Below are positions 26,862 through 35,779 of a stretch of DNA of 64,000 nt, one piece after another. The stretch spans positions 186,001 through 250,000 of the forward strand of contig NZ_JALGRP010000003.1 in the NCBI RefSeq assembly GCF_022815605.1. Direction: 5' to 3'. How positions within the stretch are numbered: position 1 is the stretch's first letter; each line of letters begins with the position of its first letter. A model generated the notes under the pieces. The model saw nothing but the letters and a program-made list of their open reading frames with translations. It was not told where the DNA came from and did no database searches. A program made the position numbers and the translations under genes. The DNA comes from Microbacterium sp. VKM Ac-2923 (GTDB lineage Bacteria; Actinomycetota; Actinomycetes; Actinomycetales; Microbacteriaceae).

Positions 26862-27407
26862 TCAGCCCCGCTGCCACCCGTACCGCGCCGCCAGCGCTGC
26901 AGCTACGGTGTTGAACCTCGTGCGGTCCAGGGCAGCCGCCTCGCGGCGCATGCCGGCGTCGTGCACGAGGTAGAGCTGCTCGATGTCGAGCCACGAAGGT
27001 CGGCGCTGGGGATCCCACTCCCCCGTGCCGAGGGCGAGGTACTGCCGGTCGCCGTCATGCGGCTTGCTCGTGAGGCGTACGGCGTAGGAGTGCGTGGCAT
27101 CCGCTCGGCCGACCACGAGCACCGGGCGGTCCTTGCCACGGCCGTCGCGCTCCTCGTAGGGCACCCACGTCCAGACGATCTCGCCGCCGTCGGGAGCGTT
27201 GTCGCGCTCCGGAGCGTACGTCACCGTCAGACGGCGCGGGGCGTCGATCTCCACCGTTTCGGTCCCCCGTGCCGGAGTCGGGCGGTCGGACGCCCGACCC
27301 GGTGCGGGCCGCGCTGACGCCGGCCGCACCGATGCCGGACGCGGCGGCGGAGTGGAGGGGCGGAGCAGGCCCAGAACGGCGGAGATCAGTCGAGACGCGG
27401 TTCCCAT
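26862..27407 (-). CDS. MazF/PemK-family protein with N-terminal extension
   Basis: MazF/PemK toxins are mRNA interferases. The C-terminal part shows the family entry GEIVWTWVPYEERDGRGKDRPVLVVGR and a following core with LTSKPHD and GEWDPQRRPSWLDIEQLYLVHDAGM. An N-terminal extension of about 70 residues (basic, Pro/Ala/Arg-rich) is unlike typical 110-120-aa toxins; total length is 181 aa. No antitoxin gene lies on either side: the neighbours are amtB and the Ltp gene. It may be a domesticated or solitary member rather than an active toxin-antitoxin module. ATG 27407 has AGGGTGG 4 nt upstream. Confidence 0.78.
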   Translation of the reverse strand: MGTASRLISAVLGLLRPSTPPPRPASVRPASARPAPGRASDRPTPARGTETVEIDAPRRLTVTYAPERDNAPDGGEIVWTWVPYEERDGRGKDRPVLVVGRADATHSYAVRLTSKPHDGDRQYLALGTGEWDPQRRPSWLDIEQLYLVHDAGMRREAAALDRTRFNTVAAALAARYGWQRG

Positions 27408-27430
27408 ACGGCCACCCTAGACACGCAGAA

Positions 27431-27462
27431 CGGGGCGCCACCGACGAATCGGTGACGCCCCG
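27431..27462 (-). terminator. Terminator after amtB
   Basis: CGGGGCG-C-CACCGA pairs with TCGGTG-A-CGCCCCG (27431-27444 with 27449-27462) around a CGAA tetraloop. It lies 16 nt past the amtB stop codon. Confidence 0.8.
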
Positions 27463-27478
27463 TCCGGGGTGAAGCGGG

Positions 27479-28753
27479 TCAGCCGCGGGTGTCGGAGAGC
27501 ACGTAGCCCTCTTCCCCGTGCACGACGGTGTCGATACCGGCGATCTCGTCCTCGTTCTTGACGCGGAAGCCGATCGTCTTGTCGACCGCGAAGCCGATGA
27601 CGAAGGCGAGCACGAACGAGTAGATCATGACCGTGAAGGCGGCGATGGCCTGCACGAGCAGCTGGTTCAGCGAGCCGCTGTAGATCAGGCCGGAGCCGTT
27701 GGCGAAGAAGCCCAGGTACAGCGTTCCGATGAGACCACCGACGAGGTGGATGCCGACCACGTCGAGCGAGTCGTCGAAGCCGAGCTTGAACTTGAGCTCG
27801 ATGGCCAGGGCGCAGACCGCACCGGCGACGAGTCCGAGCACGATCGCCCAGAACGGCGTGAGCGAGGCGCAGGCGGGGGTGATCGCGACCAGACCCGCGA
27901 CGGCACCCGAGGCGGCACCGACCGAGGTGGGCTTGCCGTCCTTGACCTTCTCGACGATCAGCCACGCGAGCAGGGCGGCGGCGGGAGCGGCGATCGTGTT
28001 GACGAAGGCCAGGGCTGCCGTGTTGTCGGCCGCGAGCTCGGAGCCGGCGTTGAAGCCGAACCAGCCGAACCACAGCAGACCCGCACCCAGGAGGACGAAC
28101 GGCGGGTTGTGGGGGACGTGGGCGCCCTTCTGGAAGCCGACCCGCTTGCCGAGCACCAGGGCAAGAGCGAGAGCGGCGGCACCGGCGTTGATGTGCACCG
28201 CGGTGCCACCGGCGAAGTCGATCGCACCGACTCCGAACACGTCCTGCAGACCGTGGGTGATCCATCCGCCGTAGGCGAACGAGCCGTCGTCGGCGAGGCC
28301 GAAGTTGAAGACCCAGCTGGCGACCGGGAAATAGACGACCGTTGCCCAGATGGCAGCGAAGACCATCCACGCGCCGAACTTGGCGCGGTCGGCGATGGCA
28401 CCCGAGACCAGGGCGACGGTGATGATGGCGAAGGTGGCCTGGAAGGCGACGAATGCGAGCGGCGGGTACGCGGCGCCTTCGGGGGCTTCGAGCACGCCGG
28501 CGAGGCTGAAGTTGGTGAAGTCGATGGCCCAGGGCACCTGCGTGGTGCCCTCAGCGGTGGTGGGGAAAGCGATGGAGTACCCGTAGAGCACCCACAGCAC
28601 GCCCATGAGACCCATGGCGCCGAAGCTCATCATCATCATGCTGATGACGCTCTTGGCCTTGACGAGTCCGCCGTAGAAGAATGCGAGTCCTGGCGTCATG
28701 AGCAGCACGAGTGCCGCTGCTATCAGGATGAATGCGGTGTTGCCTTGATCCAT
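27479..28753 (-). CDS. amtB: Ammonium transporter
   Basis: AmtB conducts ammonium across the cytoplasmic membrane. The 424-aa protein has about 11 membrane segments and family motifs including FFYGGLVKAKSVISMMMMSF, the GALAFVNTI-type GGTAVHINAGAAAL and HLVGGLIGTLYLG. The C-terminal tail (IDTVVHGEEGYVLSD) is the conserved region that contacts PII proteins. No glnK, glnB or glnD follows within the window: the next gene is the MazF-like one. A GTAAC-N6-GAAAC box lies about 90-105 nt upstream, consistent with nitrogen control by GlnR. Confidence 0.96.
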   Translation of the reverse strand: MDQGNTAFILIAAALVLLMTPGLAFFYGGLVKAKSVISMMMMSFGAMGLMGVLWVLYGYSIAFPTTAEGTTQVPWAIDFTNFSLAGVLEAPEGAAYPPLAFVAFQATFAIITVALVSGAIADRAKFGAWMVFAAIWATVVYFPVASWVFNFGLADDGSFAYGGWITHGLQDVFGVGAIDFAGGTAVHINAGAAALALALVLGKRVGFQKGAHVPHNPPFVLLGAGLLWFGWFGFNAGSELAADNTAALAFVNTIAAPAAALLAWLIVEKVKDGKPTSVGAASGAVAGLVAITPACASLTPFWAIVLGLVAGAVCALAIELKFKLGFDDSLDVVGIHLVGGLIGTLYLGFFANGSGLIYSGSLNQLLVQAIAAFTVMIYSFVLAFVIGFAVDKTIGFRVKNEDEIAGIDTVVHGEEGYVLSDTRG

Positions 28754-28842
28754 CTCGGAGGGAACCTCTCTGCAGGGACGCAGGTAAAGCGTCGGGTCCC
28801 CTCAGTGTTCCCACCCCCGGTTACCGTCGTCGTTCGCCTCGT

Positions 28843-28858
28843 GTTTCCGGCACGTTAC
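28843..28858 (-). promoter_or_regulatory. GlnR-type box upstream of amtB
   Basis: The minus strand reads GTAAC-GTGCCG-GAAAC, matching the GTnAC-n6-GaAAc half-site pair of actinobacterial GlnR. It lies 90 nt before the amtB ATG in the gap after zapE. Two further partial half-sites (GTAAC at 28824-28820 and GAAAC near 28887) flank it. AmtR control is an alternative in some genera. Confidence 0.6.
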
Positions 28859-28901
28859 AGAGAGCTCACTCCGGTAAACACTGCGTTTCGCGCACCTTCA
28901 G

Positions 28902-28917
28902 GCCGCTGATGAGCGGC
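28902..28917 (-). terminator. Short hairpin directly after zapE
   Basis: A 6-bp stem GCCGCT-GATG-AGCGGC abuts the zapE stop codon at 28918. There is no U-run, so termination is a guess from position. Confidence 0.4.
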
Positions 28918-29955
28918 TCACGAATGCGTGAGCGCCACCATGCGCGACACCGCACGCAGGTACTTCTTGCGATACCCGCCGCCCAGCATCTCGTCGCTGA
29001 AGACGCTGCTCAACGGCACGCCGGTCGCGCGGATCGGGATCTGCGCGTCGTAGGCCCGGTCGACGAACGCGACGAGGCGCAGGGCCGCGGACTGGTCGTG
29101 CAGCACCTTCACGTCACGCAAACCGATCGAGGTGACGCCGTCGATCAGGCGGATGAAACGCGACGGGTGGACGCGGGCGAGATGGCCCACGAGATCGGAG
29201 AACGCGTCGTCGGATGCCACTCCCCCGGCGGACGCCGCATCCACCGACTGTCGGTAGTCGTCGTCGCCGAGCACGCGGGCCGCGCCGTCGATGGCGCGCT
29301 GGCGGTAGTCGGTGCCGTCGATGCGGATGGTGCGGAAGCTGTCGGACATCGACTGGATCTCGCGCAGGAAGTCCTGAGCGGCGAACCGGCCCTCACCGAG
29401 GGCGTTGGGCGGGGTGTTCGAGGTGGCGGCGAGTCGTGTCCCGGATGCCACGAGCTCACCGAGCAGACGCGTCATGACCATCGTGTCGCCGGGGTCGTCG
29501 AGTTCGAACTCGTCGATGCAGAGAAGGTCGGAGCCGCGGAACAACTCCACGGCCTTCGCGTAACCGAGAACGCCGACCAGCGCCGTGTACTCGATGAAGG
29601 AGCCGAAGTACTTCCGACGCGCGGGCATCGCGTGGTAGATCGAGGCGAGCAAGTGGGTCTTTCCGACACCGAACCCACCGTCGAGGTAGACGCCCGGTTT
29701 GACCGGCGGAGTCTTATCCGCCCGGCGGAAGAAACCGGTCTTCTTCGCCGGAGCAGCCTGCCGCCCCGCGAACGCCTGCAGCAACTCTTTGGCCTCCTGC
29801 TGCGACGGGTAGGCGGCATCTGCCCGATAGGACTCGAACGTCGCGCCATCGAACTGCGGAGGGGGCACCAGGGCGTTGACCATCTCGGCTCCCGTGACCG
29901 CCGGCTCGCGCTCGGTGAGGTGGATGAGCCCAGTCGTTGCGGGAGTCGAGGTCAT
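28918..29955 (-). CDS. zapE: Cell division protein ZapE-like AFG1 ATPase
   Basis: ZapE/AFG1 proteins are AAA+-related ATPases; in E. coli ZapE destabilises FtsZ, and mitochondrial AFG1 acts in protein quality control. The 345-aa product has Walker [19 protein letters not shown], Walker [19 protein letters not shown], the sensor motif [17 protein letters not shown], and the conserved C-terminal block [25 protein letters not shown] 29955 has AGGA 5 nt upstream. It is divergent from the sulfurtransferase gene. The division role is by family name only in actinobacteria. Confidence 0.9.
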   Translation of the reverse strand: MTSTPATTGLIHLTEREPAVTGAEMVNALVPPPQFDGATFESYRADAAYPSQQEAKELLQAFAGRQAAPAKKTGFFRRADKTPPVKPGVYLDGGFGVGKTHLLASIYHAMPARRKYFGSFIEYTALVGVLGYAKAVELFRGSDLLCIDEFELDDPGDTMVMTRLLGELVASGTRLAATSNTPPNALGEGRFAAQDFLREIQSMSDSFRTIRIDGTDYRQRAIDGAARVLGDDDYRQSVDAASAGGVASDDAFSDLVGHLARVHPSRFIRLIDGVTSIGLRDVKVLHDQSAALRLVAFVDRAYDAQIPIRATGVPLSSVFSDEMLGGGYRKKYLRAVSRMVALTHS

Positions 29956-30073
29956 GGCCGTCCTGTGTCCAAGTCTTACGGGAGGGTGCGTGCCCCGACG
30001 CGGCGGATCTAGGGTCGAAGGTGCGGTGTCCAGCCTATGCCGCCGCACCCATCGCCCCGACCGAGGAGACCCC

Positions 30074-30976
30074 GTGACCGTCGAGTTCGACACCACCTCA
30101 CCCAAGTTCGCCGAGTACGCCGAGCCCGGCCGCCTCGTCACCGGTGAGTGGCTGGAGGAACGCCTCGGCCGGCCGGGTCTGGTCGTGGTCGAGTCCGACG
30201 AAGACGTGCTCCTCTACGAGACGGGTCACATCCCGGGCGCGGTCAAGGTCGACTGGCACACCGAGCTGAACGATCCGGTCGTCCGCGACTACGTCGACGG
30301 CGAGGGCTTCGCGAAGCTGCTCAGCCGCAAGGGCATCTCGCGCGAGGACACCGTCGTGATCTACGGCGACAAGAACAACTGGTGGGCCGCCTACGCGCTG
30401 TGGGTGTTCTCGCTGTTCGGCCACGAAGACGTGCGTCTGCTCGACGGAGGCCGTGACAAGTGGATCGCCGAGGGCCGTCCGACCACGACCGAACGCAGCA
30501 CGCCCGCGCCCACCGAGTACCCGGTCGTCGAGCGCGACGACTCGCTGCTGCGCGCATACAAGGACGACGTGCTCGCCCACCTCGGCAACCCGCTCATCGA
30601 TGTCCGCTCACCGGAGGAGTACTCGGGCGAGCGCACGACGGCGCCCGCCTACCCCGAAGAGGGTGCCTTGCGCGCCGGGCACATCCCGAGCGCGCAGAGC
30701 GTTCCGTGGGGCAAGGCCGTGGCCGAGGACGGCGGCTTCAAGACGCGCGAAGAACTGGACGCCATCTACCGCGACGGTGCGGGTCTGTCCGACGGCGACA
30801 AGGTCGTCGCGTACTGCCGCATCGGCGAGCGCTCGAGCCACACGTGGTTCGTGCTGAAGCACCTCCTCGGTTTCGACGACGTGCGCAACTACGACGGCTC
30901 GTGGACCGAGTGGGGCAGCGCGGTGCGTGTGCCGATCGTGTCGGGCTCGGAGCCCGGCGACGTCCCTCAGCGCTGA
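30074..30976 (+). CDS. sseA: Thiosulfate/3-mercaptopyruvate-type sulfurtransferase
   Basis: Two-domain rhodanese enzymes move sulfane sulfur to cyanide or thiol acceptors. The 300-aa product has an inactive N-terminal rhodanese domain ([19 protein letters not shown]) and a catalytic C-terminal domain with the nucleophile at Cys248 in [15 protein letters not shown], the CRxGxR loop typical of thiosulfate sulfurtransferases. The GTG at 30074 has GAGGAGA upstream. The sufE gene follows after 47 nt, so sulfur transfer and Fe-S assembly are probably linked in one transcript. Confidence 0.93.
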   Translation: MTVEFDTTSPKFAEYAEPGRLVTGEWLEERLGRPGLVVVESDEDVLLYETGHIPGAVKVDWHTELNDPVVRDYVDGEGFAKLLSRKGISREDTVVIYGDKNNWWAAYALWVFSLFGHEDVRLLDGGRDKWIAEGRPTTTERSTPAPTEYPVVERDDSLLRAYKDDVLAHLGNPLIDVRSPEEYSGERTTAPAYPEEGALRAGHIPSAQSVPWGKAVAEDGGFKTREELDAIYRDGAGLSDGDKVVAYCRIGERSSHTWFVLKHLLGFDDVRNYDGSWTEWGSAVRVPIVSGSEPGDVPQR

Positions 30977-31023
30977 GTGCGGCGTCGAGCCCGACCGCCG
31001 CGGGGCGTGGGAGGATGACGGGG

Positions 31024-31464
31024 ATGTCCGACACTGCCCTCCCCGCCCGTCTCGCGGAGATCCGCGACGAGTTCCTCGAGCTCGATGAGCCCGATCGGCT
31101 GCAGCTGCTCCTGGAGTTCTCGCAGGAGCTACCTGAGGTGCCGGCCGAGTACGCCGACCACCCCGAGATGCGCGAGCGCGTCGCCGAGTGCCAGTCGCCG
31201 GTCTACATCATCGTCACGGTGGACGCCGACGACGCCGTCGCCATGCACGCGACCGCCCCGGCCGAGGCGCCGACCACACGCGGGTTCGCGAGCATTCTGG
31301 CGCAGGGTCTCACCGGTCTGAGCGCCGATGAGGTGCTCGCGGTTCCCGACGACTTCCCGCAGAGCATCGGCCTCACCCGTGCCGTCAGTCCCCTGCGGAT
31401 CGCCGGCATGACCGGCATGCTCATGCGGGCGAAACGCCAGGTTCGGGCCAAGCGCGCCGTCTGA
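31024..31464 (+). CDS. sufE: SufE-family cysteine desulfuration protein
   Basis: SufE accepts sulfur from the SufS desulfurase during Fe-S cluster assembly. The 146-aa product has the family fold with the acceptor Cys56 in RVAECQSPVYIIV and the helical SILAQGLTGLSADEVLAVPDDF segment, ending in a basic tail. ATG 31024 is preceded by GGAGG at 9 nt; the ATG at 31015 lies inside that SD. No sufS is nearby; the upstream partner is a sulfurtransferase, a pairing frequent in actinobacteria. Confidence 0.93.
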   Translation: MSDTALPARLAEIRDEFLELDEPDRLQLLLEFSQELPEVPAEYADHPEMRERVAECQSPVYIIVTVDADDAVAMHATAPAEAPTTRGFASILAQGLTGLSADEVLAVPDDFPQSIGLTRAVSPLRIAGMTGMLMRAKRQVRAKRAV

Positions 31465-31488
31465 CCTCGGCCTTGGCGACCCCGGCGA

Positions 31489-32694
31489 TCAATCGCGGGC
31501 GAGGCCCTGCGCGCGCACCCAGTCCGAGATGGCAGCGGCCCAGCGCGTCTCGTCGTAGTTCCACAGCTTCGTGTGACGGGCGACGTCGAAGGTCACCATC
31601 GTGACGAGGTCGGGTCGTGCGGACGCCAGCGCGTGCGAGGCGTCGGAGGGCACGAATCCGTCGTCGTCGCTGTGCAGAACGAGAACGGGATGCCGCAGCT
31701 CCTGTGCGCGAGCGACAACGTCGAGACGGTCGAGCGGGATCGGCTCTCCGGTGCGCAGCACTGCGGCTCCCCAGCCGGATGCGATCGCGTTCTGCGCGAC
31801 GGCGATGACCGGGGCGGGCAGCCCCATCAGACGACCGTGGAAGCCGAGAACGATGCGCCAGTCGACCACGGGCGAGTCGAGCACGAGACCCGCGATGATG
31901 TCCGCGTGCGGAGACTCCAGTGCCGCCTGCAGCGCGAGCGCGCCCCCCATCGACCACCCCATGACGATGACGCGACGCGCACCCTGGCGACGCGCGTGGC
32001 CGATCGCAGCATCGAGATCGCGCCACTCCGTGGCGCCGAGCGCGTAGGTGCCCGAGGGGCTCCGCGGGGCGTCGCCGTCGTTGCGGTACGACACGACGAG
32101 ACTCGTGATCCCCAGATCGAGGAAGAGTGGAACCGCACGCAGAGTCTCGGCCTTGGTCGTTCCGCGGCCGTGCACCTGGATCACCCAGACGTCTGTGTCG
32201 ACGGCGCCCGGGAACTCCCAGGCAGGACAGGGACCGACGCCTGTGTCGATGTCGAGGGTGCGGAACGGTCGATGCAGGTGTTCCGGTCGGTCGTAGTACC
32301 AGCCGCTGAACGCCGCCTCGGGGGCGAGGTCGCCGTCGCCGGCGACATGGGTGAGGAGCTTACGGGTCACCGAGGTCTCGTCCTCGCCCACGATCGAGCC
32401 GAGGCGCAGGTAATCGACCGAGCCGACCGTGAACAGCCCGTAGCGGCCCGGAAGCGCCGTGTCGGGGGTGCGCTCGAGCGTGATCGTCTGGGCGGCGGCG
32501 TCGAGGCCGATGATGCGCGTGTCGGGCACGCGGCCCGCGGGGCGCACCACGGTGCGGGCGACGCGGAGCGAGACCGCACCGAGAGCCGCGAGGGAGGCCG
32601 CCAGAGTGAGGCTGAGAGCCGAAAGGGTGACCCGGATGCCGGTGGCTACGCGTGGCGTTGCGCGGGGACCTGCGGCGCGCCTGGGACCGTTCAT
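31489..32694 (-). CDS. Membrane-anchored alpha/beta hydrolase
   Basis: The 401-aa protein has an N-terminal signal-anchor (about residues 23-48), an N-terminal domain of about 120 residues, and an alpha/beta hydrolase core with the nucleophile elbow VMGWSMGGALALQ, the acid in VLHSDDDGFVPSD and the His in VARHTKLWNYD. The presence of an oxyanion-type HGRGTTKAETLR strand fits. The substrate is unknown; it could be a serine esterase or peptidase acting outside the membrane. It is convergent with sufE and divergent from DUF3000. Confidence 0.87.
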   Translation of the reverse strand: MNGPRRAAGPRATPRVATGIRVTLSALSLTLAASLAALGAVSLRVARTVVRPAGRVPDTRIIGLDAAAQTITLERTPDTALPGRYGLFTVGSVDYLRLGSIVGEDETSVTRKLLTHVAGDGDLAPEAAFSGWYYDRPEHLHRPFRTLDIDTGVGPCPAWEFPGAVDTDVWVIQVHGRGTTKAETLRAVPLFLDLGITSLVVSYRNDGDAPRSPSGTYALGATEWRDLDAAIGHARRQGARRVIVMGWSMGGALALQAALESPHADIIAGLVLDSPVVDWRIVLGFHGRLMGLPAPVIAVAQNAIASGWGAAVLRTGEPIPLDRLDVVARAQELRHPVLVLHSDDDGFVPSDASHALASARPDLVTMVTFDVARHTKLWNYDETRWAAAISDWVRAQGLARD

Positions 32695-32713
32695 CGAGGC
32701 CTCACTCTAGTCT

Positions 32714-33310
32714 GTGGCCGTGAGTGACCAGCGCCCGGCGGAGGCCGACAGCCCCTTCGCGCGAGCAGCCGAAGAGATGCGCGCCACCACCTTCCGTGAC
32801 GACCTCGTCGTGCGCGAGATCCCCTCCCCCGCCGGTCTCGCGCCGTTCGCGTTGGCGCTGGCCGGCGACCTCCGTCCCGAGGAGCACGCCACGGATTCGC
32901 CCTTCGGCACCGGACGTTTCATCCTGCTGCACGACCCTGAAGAGCCGGAACCGTGGGGCGGGGCCTGGCGCATCGTCTGCTTCGCGCAGGCGCCCCTGGA
33001 GCCCGAGATCGGCATCGATCCCCTTCTCGCCGAGGTGGCGTGGTCGTGGCTCATCGACGCCCTCGACTCGCGCGGTGCCGAGCGGCACTCCGAATCGGGC
33101 ACTGCCACCAAGACCCTCTCCACCGGCTTCGGCGCCCTCGCCGCGCAGGGCGAGGGGTCGCAGATCGAACTTCGCGCGTCATGGTCGCCGCGCGGTCCCT
33201 TCCGCCCGCACCTGGAGGCGTGGGCGGAGCTCGTGTGCATGCTCGCCGGCCTCCCCCCGGGGTCGGAGGGTGTCGCAGTGTTCGGAGCCCGGAGGCCCAC
33301 GCGTGGTTGA
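32714..33310 (+). CDS. DUF3000 family protein
   Basis: The 198-aa product belongs to an actinobacterial family of unknown function that is almost always found directly before rnd. Visible conserved parts are FRDDLVVREIPSPAGLAPFALALAGDL, a Trp-rich centre (PWGGAWRIVCF) and the C-terminal HLEAWAELVCMLAGLPPG. No catalytic motif is obvious. It has two in-frame GTG starts, 32714 and 32720, without a good SD, so a leaderless transcript is possible. Its 8-nt overlap with rnd suggests a function in the same pathway. Confidence 0.88.
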   Translation: MAVSDQRPAEADSPFARAAEEMRATTFRDDLVVREIPSPAGLAPFALALAGDLRPEEHATDSPFGTGRFILLHDPEEPEPWGGAWRIVCFAQAPLEPEIGIDPLLAEVAWSWLIDALDSRGAERHSESGTATKTLSTGFGALAAQGEGSQIELRASWSPRGPFRPHLEAWAELVCMLAGLPPGSEGVAVFGARRPTRG

Positions 33311-34499
33311 GTACATCGTCATCGAGGATGCCGCGGGGCTGAACTCCGCGTGTGAGACCCTGGCCGCCGGGCAGGGTCCCGTGGCTGTGGACGTCGAGCG
33401 GGCGTCGGGCTTCCGATACTCCCAGCGCGCGTACCTCATCCAGGTGTTCCGCCGTGGGGCGGGCGTCTTCCTGTTCGACCCGTCGACCATCGACGACTTC
33501 GCGCCTCTGCAGGCCGCGATCGGCGACACCGAGTGGGTGTTCCACGCCGCGAGTCAGGACCTGCCGTCTCTGCGCGAGCGAGGACTGGAGCCGCCGTCCA
33601 TCTTCGACACCGAGCTGGGTTCGCGACTGCTCGGCCACGAGCGCGTGGGTCTCGGCGCCGTCGTCGAGCAGACTCTCGGTATCACCCTGGCCAAGGCGCA
33701 CTCGGCTGCGGACTGGTCGACGCGCCCCCTGCCTGCGTCCTGGCTCGAATACGCGGCCCTCGACGTGGAGCACCTCATCGACGTCCGCGACGTGCTCGTC
33801 GCCGAGCTCGAAGAGCAGCGCAAGACGGAGTTCGCCCGGCAGGAGTTCCAGGCCGTGCTGGAGCGTCTGCCCAAGCCGGTGCGCGACGATCCTTGGCGGC
33901 GACTGAGTGGACTGCATGCGGTCCGCGGGCGTCGCTCGCTCGCCGTAGCCCGGTCGCTCTGGCAGGCACGCGAGGACTACGCCCGAGAGCAGGACGTTGC
34001 CCCGGGCCGACTTGTGCCCGATCGCGCCCTGGTCGCGGCCATTCTCGCGGACCCGGCGAGCAAACAGGCGCTGGCCGGAGTGAAGGAGTTCAACGGGCGG
34101 GCCAGCCGCACGCAGCTGGACCGGTGGTGGAACGCCATCGTGGCGGGGCGGGAGACCACCGAACTCCCCGCCGACCGGGTGCCGAGCGACACGCTTCCTC
34201 CTCCGCGCGCGTGGGTCGATCGGAACCCCGAAGCCGACCTGCGCCTGAAGAGCGCGCGTCCGGCCGTCGAAGCCCGCGCCGAAGACCTGCGGATGCCGAC
34301 CGAGAACCTGCTGACCCCCGAGACCCTCCGCCGCGTCGCGTGGGCCCCGCCCGCCGAGGTGACTGCTGATTCGATCGCCGCGTCCCTCGCCGGGCTCGGT
34401 GCCCGACCGTGGCAGATTGACGAGACCGCACAGGTGATCGCGGATAGCTTTGTAGCTTCCGTCAACGCTGACGACGAGGTCCCCGTCGCGGATTCGTAG
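33303..34499 (+). CDS. rnd: Ribonuclease D-like 3'-5' exonuclease with HRDC domain
   Basis: RNase D trims the 3' ends of tRNA and other stable RNAs. The 398-aa product has the DEDDy catalytic set: VAVDVERASGFRYSQRAYLIQV, the VFHAASQDLPSL aspartate, and YAALDVEHLIDV. An HRDC domain follows (about 205-290), then a C-terminal Pro-rich linker and a second helical domain. The GTG start at 33303 overlaps DUF3000 by 8 nt and has CGGAGG 7 nt upstream. Confidence 0.94.
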   Translation: MVEYIVIEDAAGLNSACETLAAGQGPVAVDVERASGFRYSQRAYLIQVFRRGAGVFLFDPSTIDDFAPLQAAIGDTEWVFHAASQDLPSLRERGLEPPSIFDTELGSRLLGHERVGLGAVVEQTLGITLAKAHSAADWSTRPLPASWLEYAALDVEHLIDVRDVLVAELEEQRKTEFARQEFQAVLERLPKPVRDDPWRRLSGLHAVRGRRSLAVARSLWQAREDYAREQDVAPGRLVPDRALVAAILADPASKQALAGVKEFNGRASRTQLDRWWNAIVAGRETTELPADRVPSDTLPPPRAWVDRNPEADLRLKSARPAVEARAEDLRMPTENLLTPETLRRVAWAPPAEVTADSIAASLAGLGARPWQIDETAQVIADSFVASVNADDEVPVADS

Positions 34500-34570
34500 G
34501 TTCGGACAACCGATTCTGCGGCGCGAAACCGCCTTCCTAGGCTGGGATCATCCCAAACACTGGAGGCAGA

Positions 34571-35779
34571 GTGGCCGAGCTGACGGACGTTTTCTTCGTC
34601 GACGGAATGCGTACCCCTTTCGGGCGCGCCGGCGAGAAGGGCATGTATTGGAACACCCGTGCCGATGACCTGGTGGTCAAGGCGATCATCGGGCTCATGG
34701 AGCGCAACGGCGACGTGCCCAAGGATCGGATCGATGACGTGGCGATCGCCGCGACCTCGCAGACCGGTGACCAGGGCCTGACCCTGGGGCGCACCGCGGC
34801 GATCCTGGCGGGTCTGCCCTTGACCGTGCCGGGCCTCGCCATCGAGCGCATGTGCGCCGGCGCCATGACGAGCGTGACCACGATGGGCGCCTCGATCGGT
34901 GTCGGCATGTACGACTTGGCCCTCGCGGGCGGCGTCGAGCACATGGGCCGACACCCCATCGGTGGAAACGTCGACCCCAATCCCCGTTTCGTGGCCGAGA
35001 AGCTCGTCGATCCGGGCGCCCTGAACATGGGCGTGACGGCCGAGCGCATCCACGACCGCTTCCCGCACCTCACGAAGGAGCGGGCCGACCGTTTCGGTGT
35101 CGCCAGCCAGCACAAGGTGCAGGCCGCTTACGAGGCCGGCAAGATCCAACCCGACCTGGTGTCCGTCGCGGTGAAGGACGCCGAGGGCGCCTGGGGCCTG
35201 GCCACCGAGGACGAGGGACGTCGCCCCGAGACCACCCTCGAGGGTCTCGCGACGCTGAAGACTCCCTTCCGCCCGCACGGGCGCGTGACGGCGGGCACCT
35301 CCTCGCCCCTCACCGACGGCGCGACGATCAGCCTGCTCGCCGGAGCCGACGCCGTGAAAGAGTTCGGTCTTGCACCCAAGATGCGGATGGTGTCGTTCGC
35401 CTTCGCGGGCGTCGAGCCCGAGATCATGGGCATCGGCCCGATCCCCTCGACCGAGAAGGCGCTGAAGAAGGCCGGGCTCACGATCGACGACATCGGGCTC
35501 TTCGAGCTCAACGAGGCGTTCGCGATCCAGGTCATCTCCCTGCTCGATCACTTCGGCATCGACGATGACGACCCGCGCGTGAACCCCTGGGGCGGTGCGA
35601 TCGCCCTCGGCCACCCACTCGCGGCATCCGGGGTCCGTCTCATGATCCAGCTGGCGGCGCACTTCGCGGAGCGCCCCGACGTGCGGTACGGCCTCACAGC
35701 CATGTGCGTGGGCCTCGGTCAGGGCGGCTCGGTCATCTGGGAGAACCCGTTCTTCGACGGAAAGAAGAAGCGCAAATGA
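34571..35779 (+). CDS. fadA: Acetyl-CoA acyltransferase (thiolase)
   Basis: This is the thiolase that releases acetyl-CoA in beta-oxidation. The 402-aa product has the acyl-accepting cysteine in AIERMCAGAMTSV, the His in GGAIALGHPLAASGVR, and the second cysteine in AMCVGLGQGGSVIW. The GTG start has GGAGG 7 nt before. It overlaps fadB by ATGA, and together they make the two-gene FadAB unit. No acyl-CoA dehydrogenase or ligase is in the window. Confidence 0.95.
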   Translation: MAELTDVFFVDGMRTPFGRAGEKGMYWNTRADDLVVKAIIGLMERNGDVPKDRIDDVAIAATSQTGDQGLTLGRTAAILAGLPLTVPGLAIERMCAGAMTSVTTMGASIGVGMYDLALAGGVEHMGRHPIGGNVDPNPRFVAEKLVDPGALNMGVTAERIHDRFPHLTKERADRFGVASQHKVQAAYEAGKIQPDLVSVAVKDAEGAWGLATEDEGRRPETTLEGLATLKTPFRPHGRVTAGTSSPLTDGATISLLAGADAVKEFGLAPKMRMVSFAFAGVEPEIMGIGPIPSTEKALKKAGLTIDDIGLFELNEAFAIQVISLLDHFGIDDDDPRVNPWGGAIALGHPLAASGVRLMIQLAAHFAERPDVRYGLTAMCVGLGQGGSVIWENPFFDGKKKRK

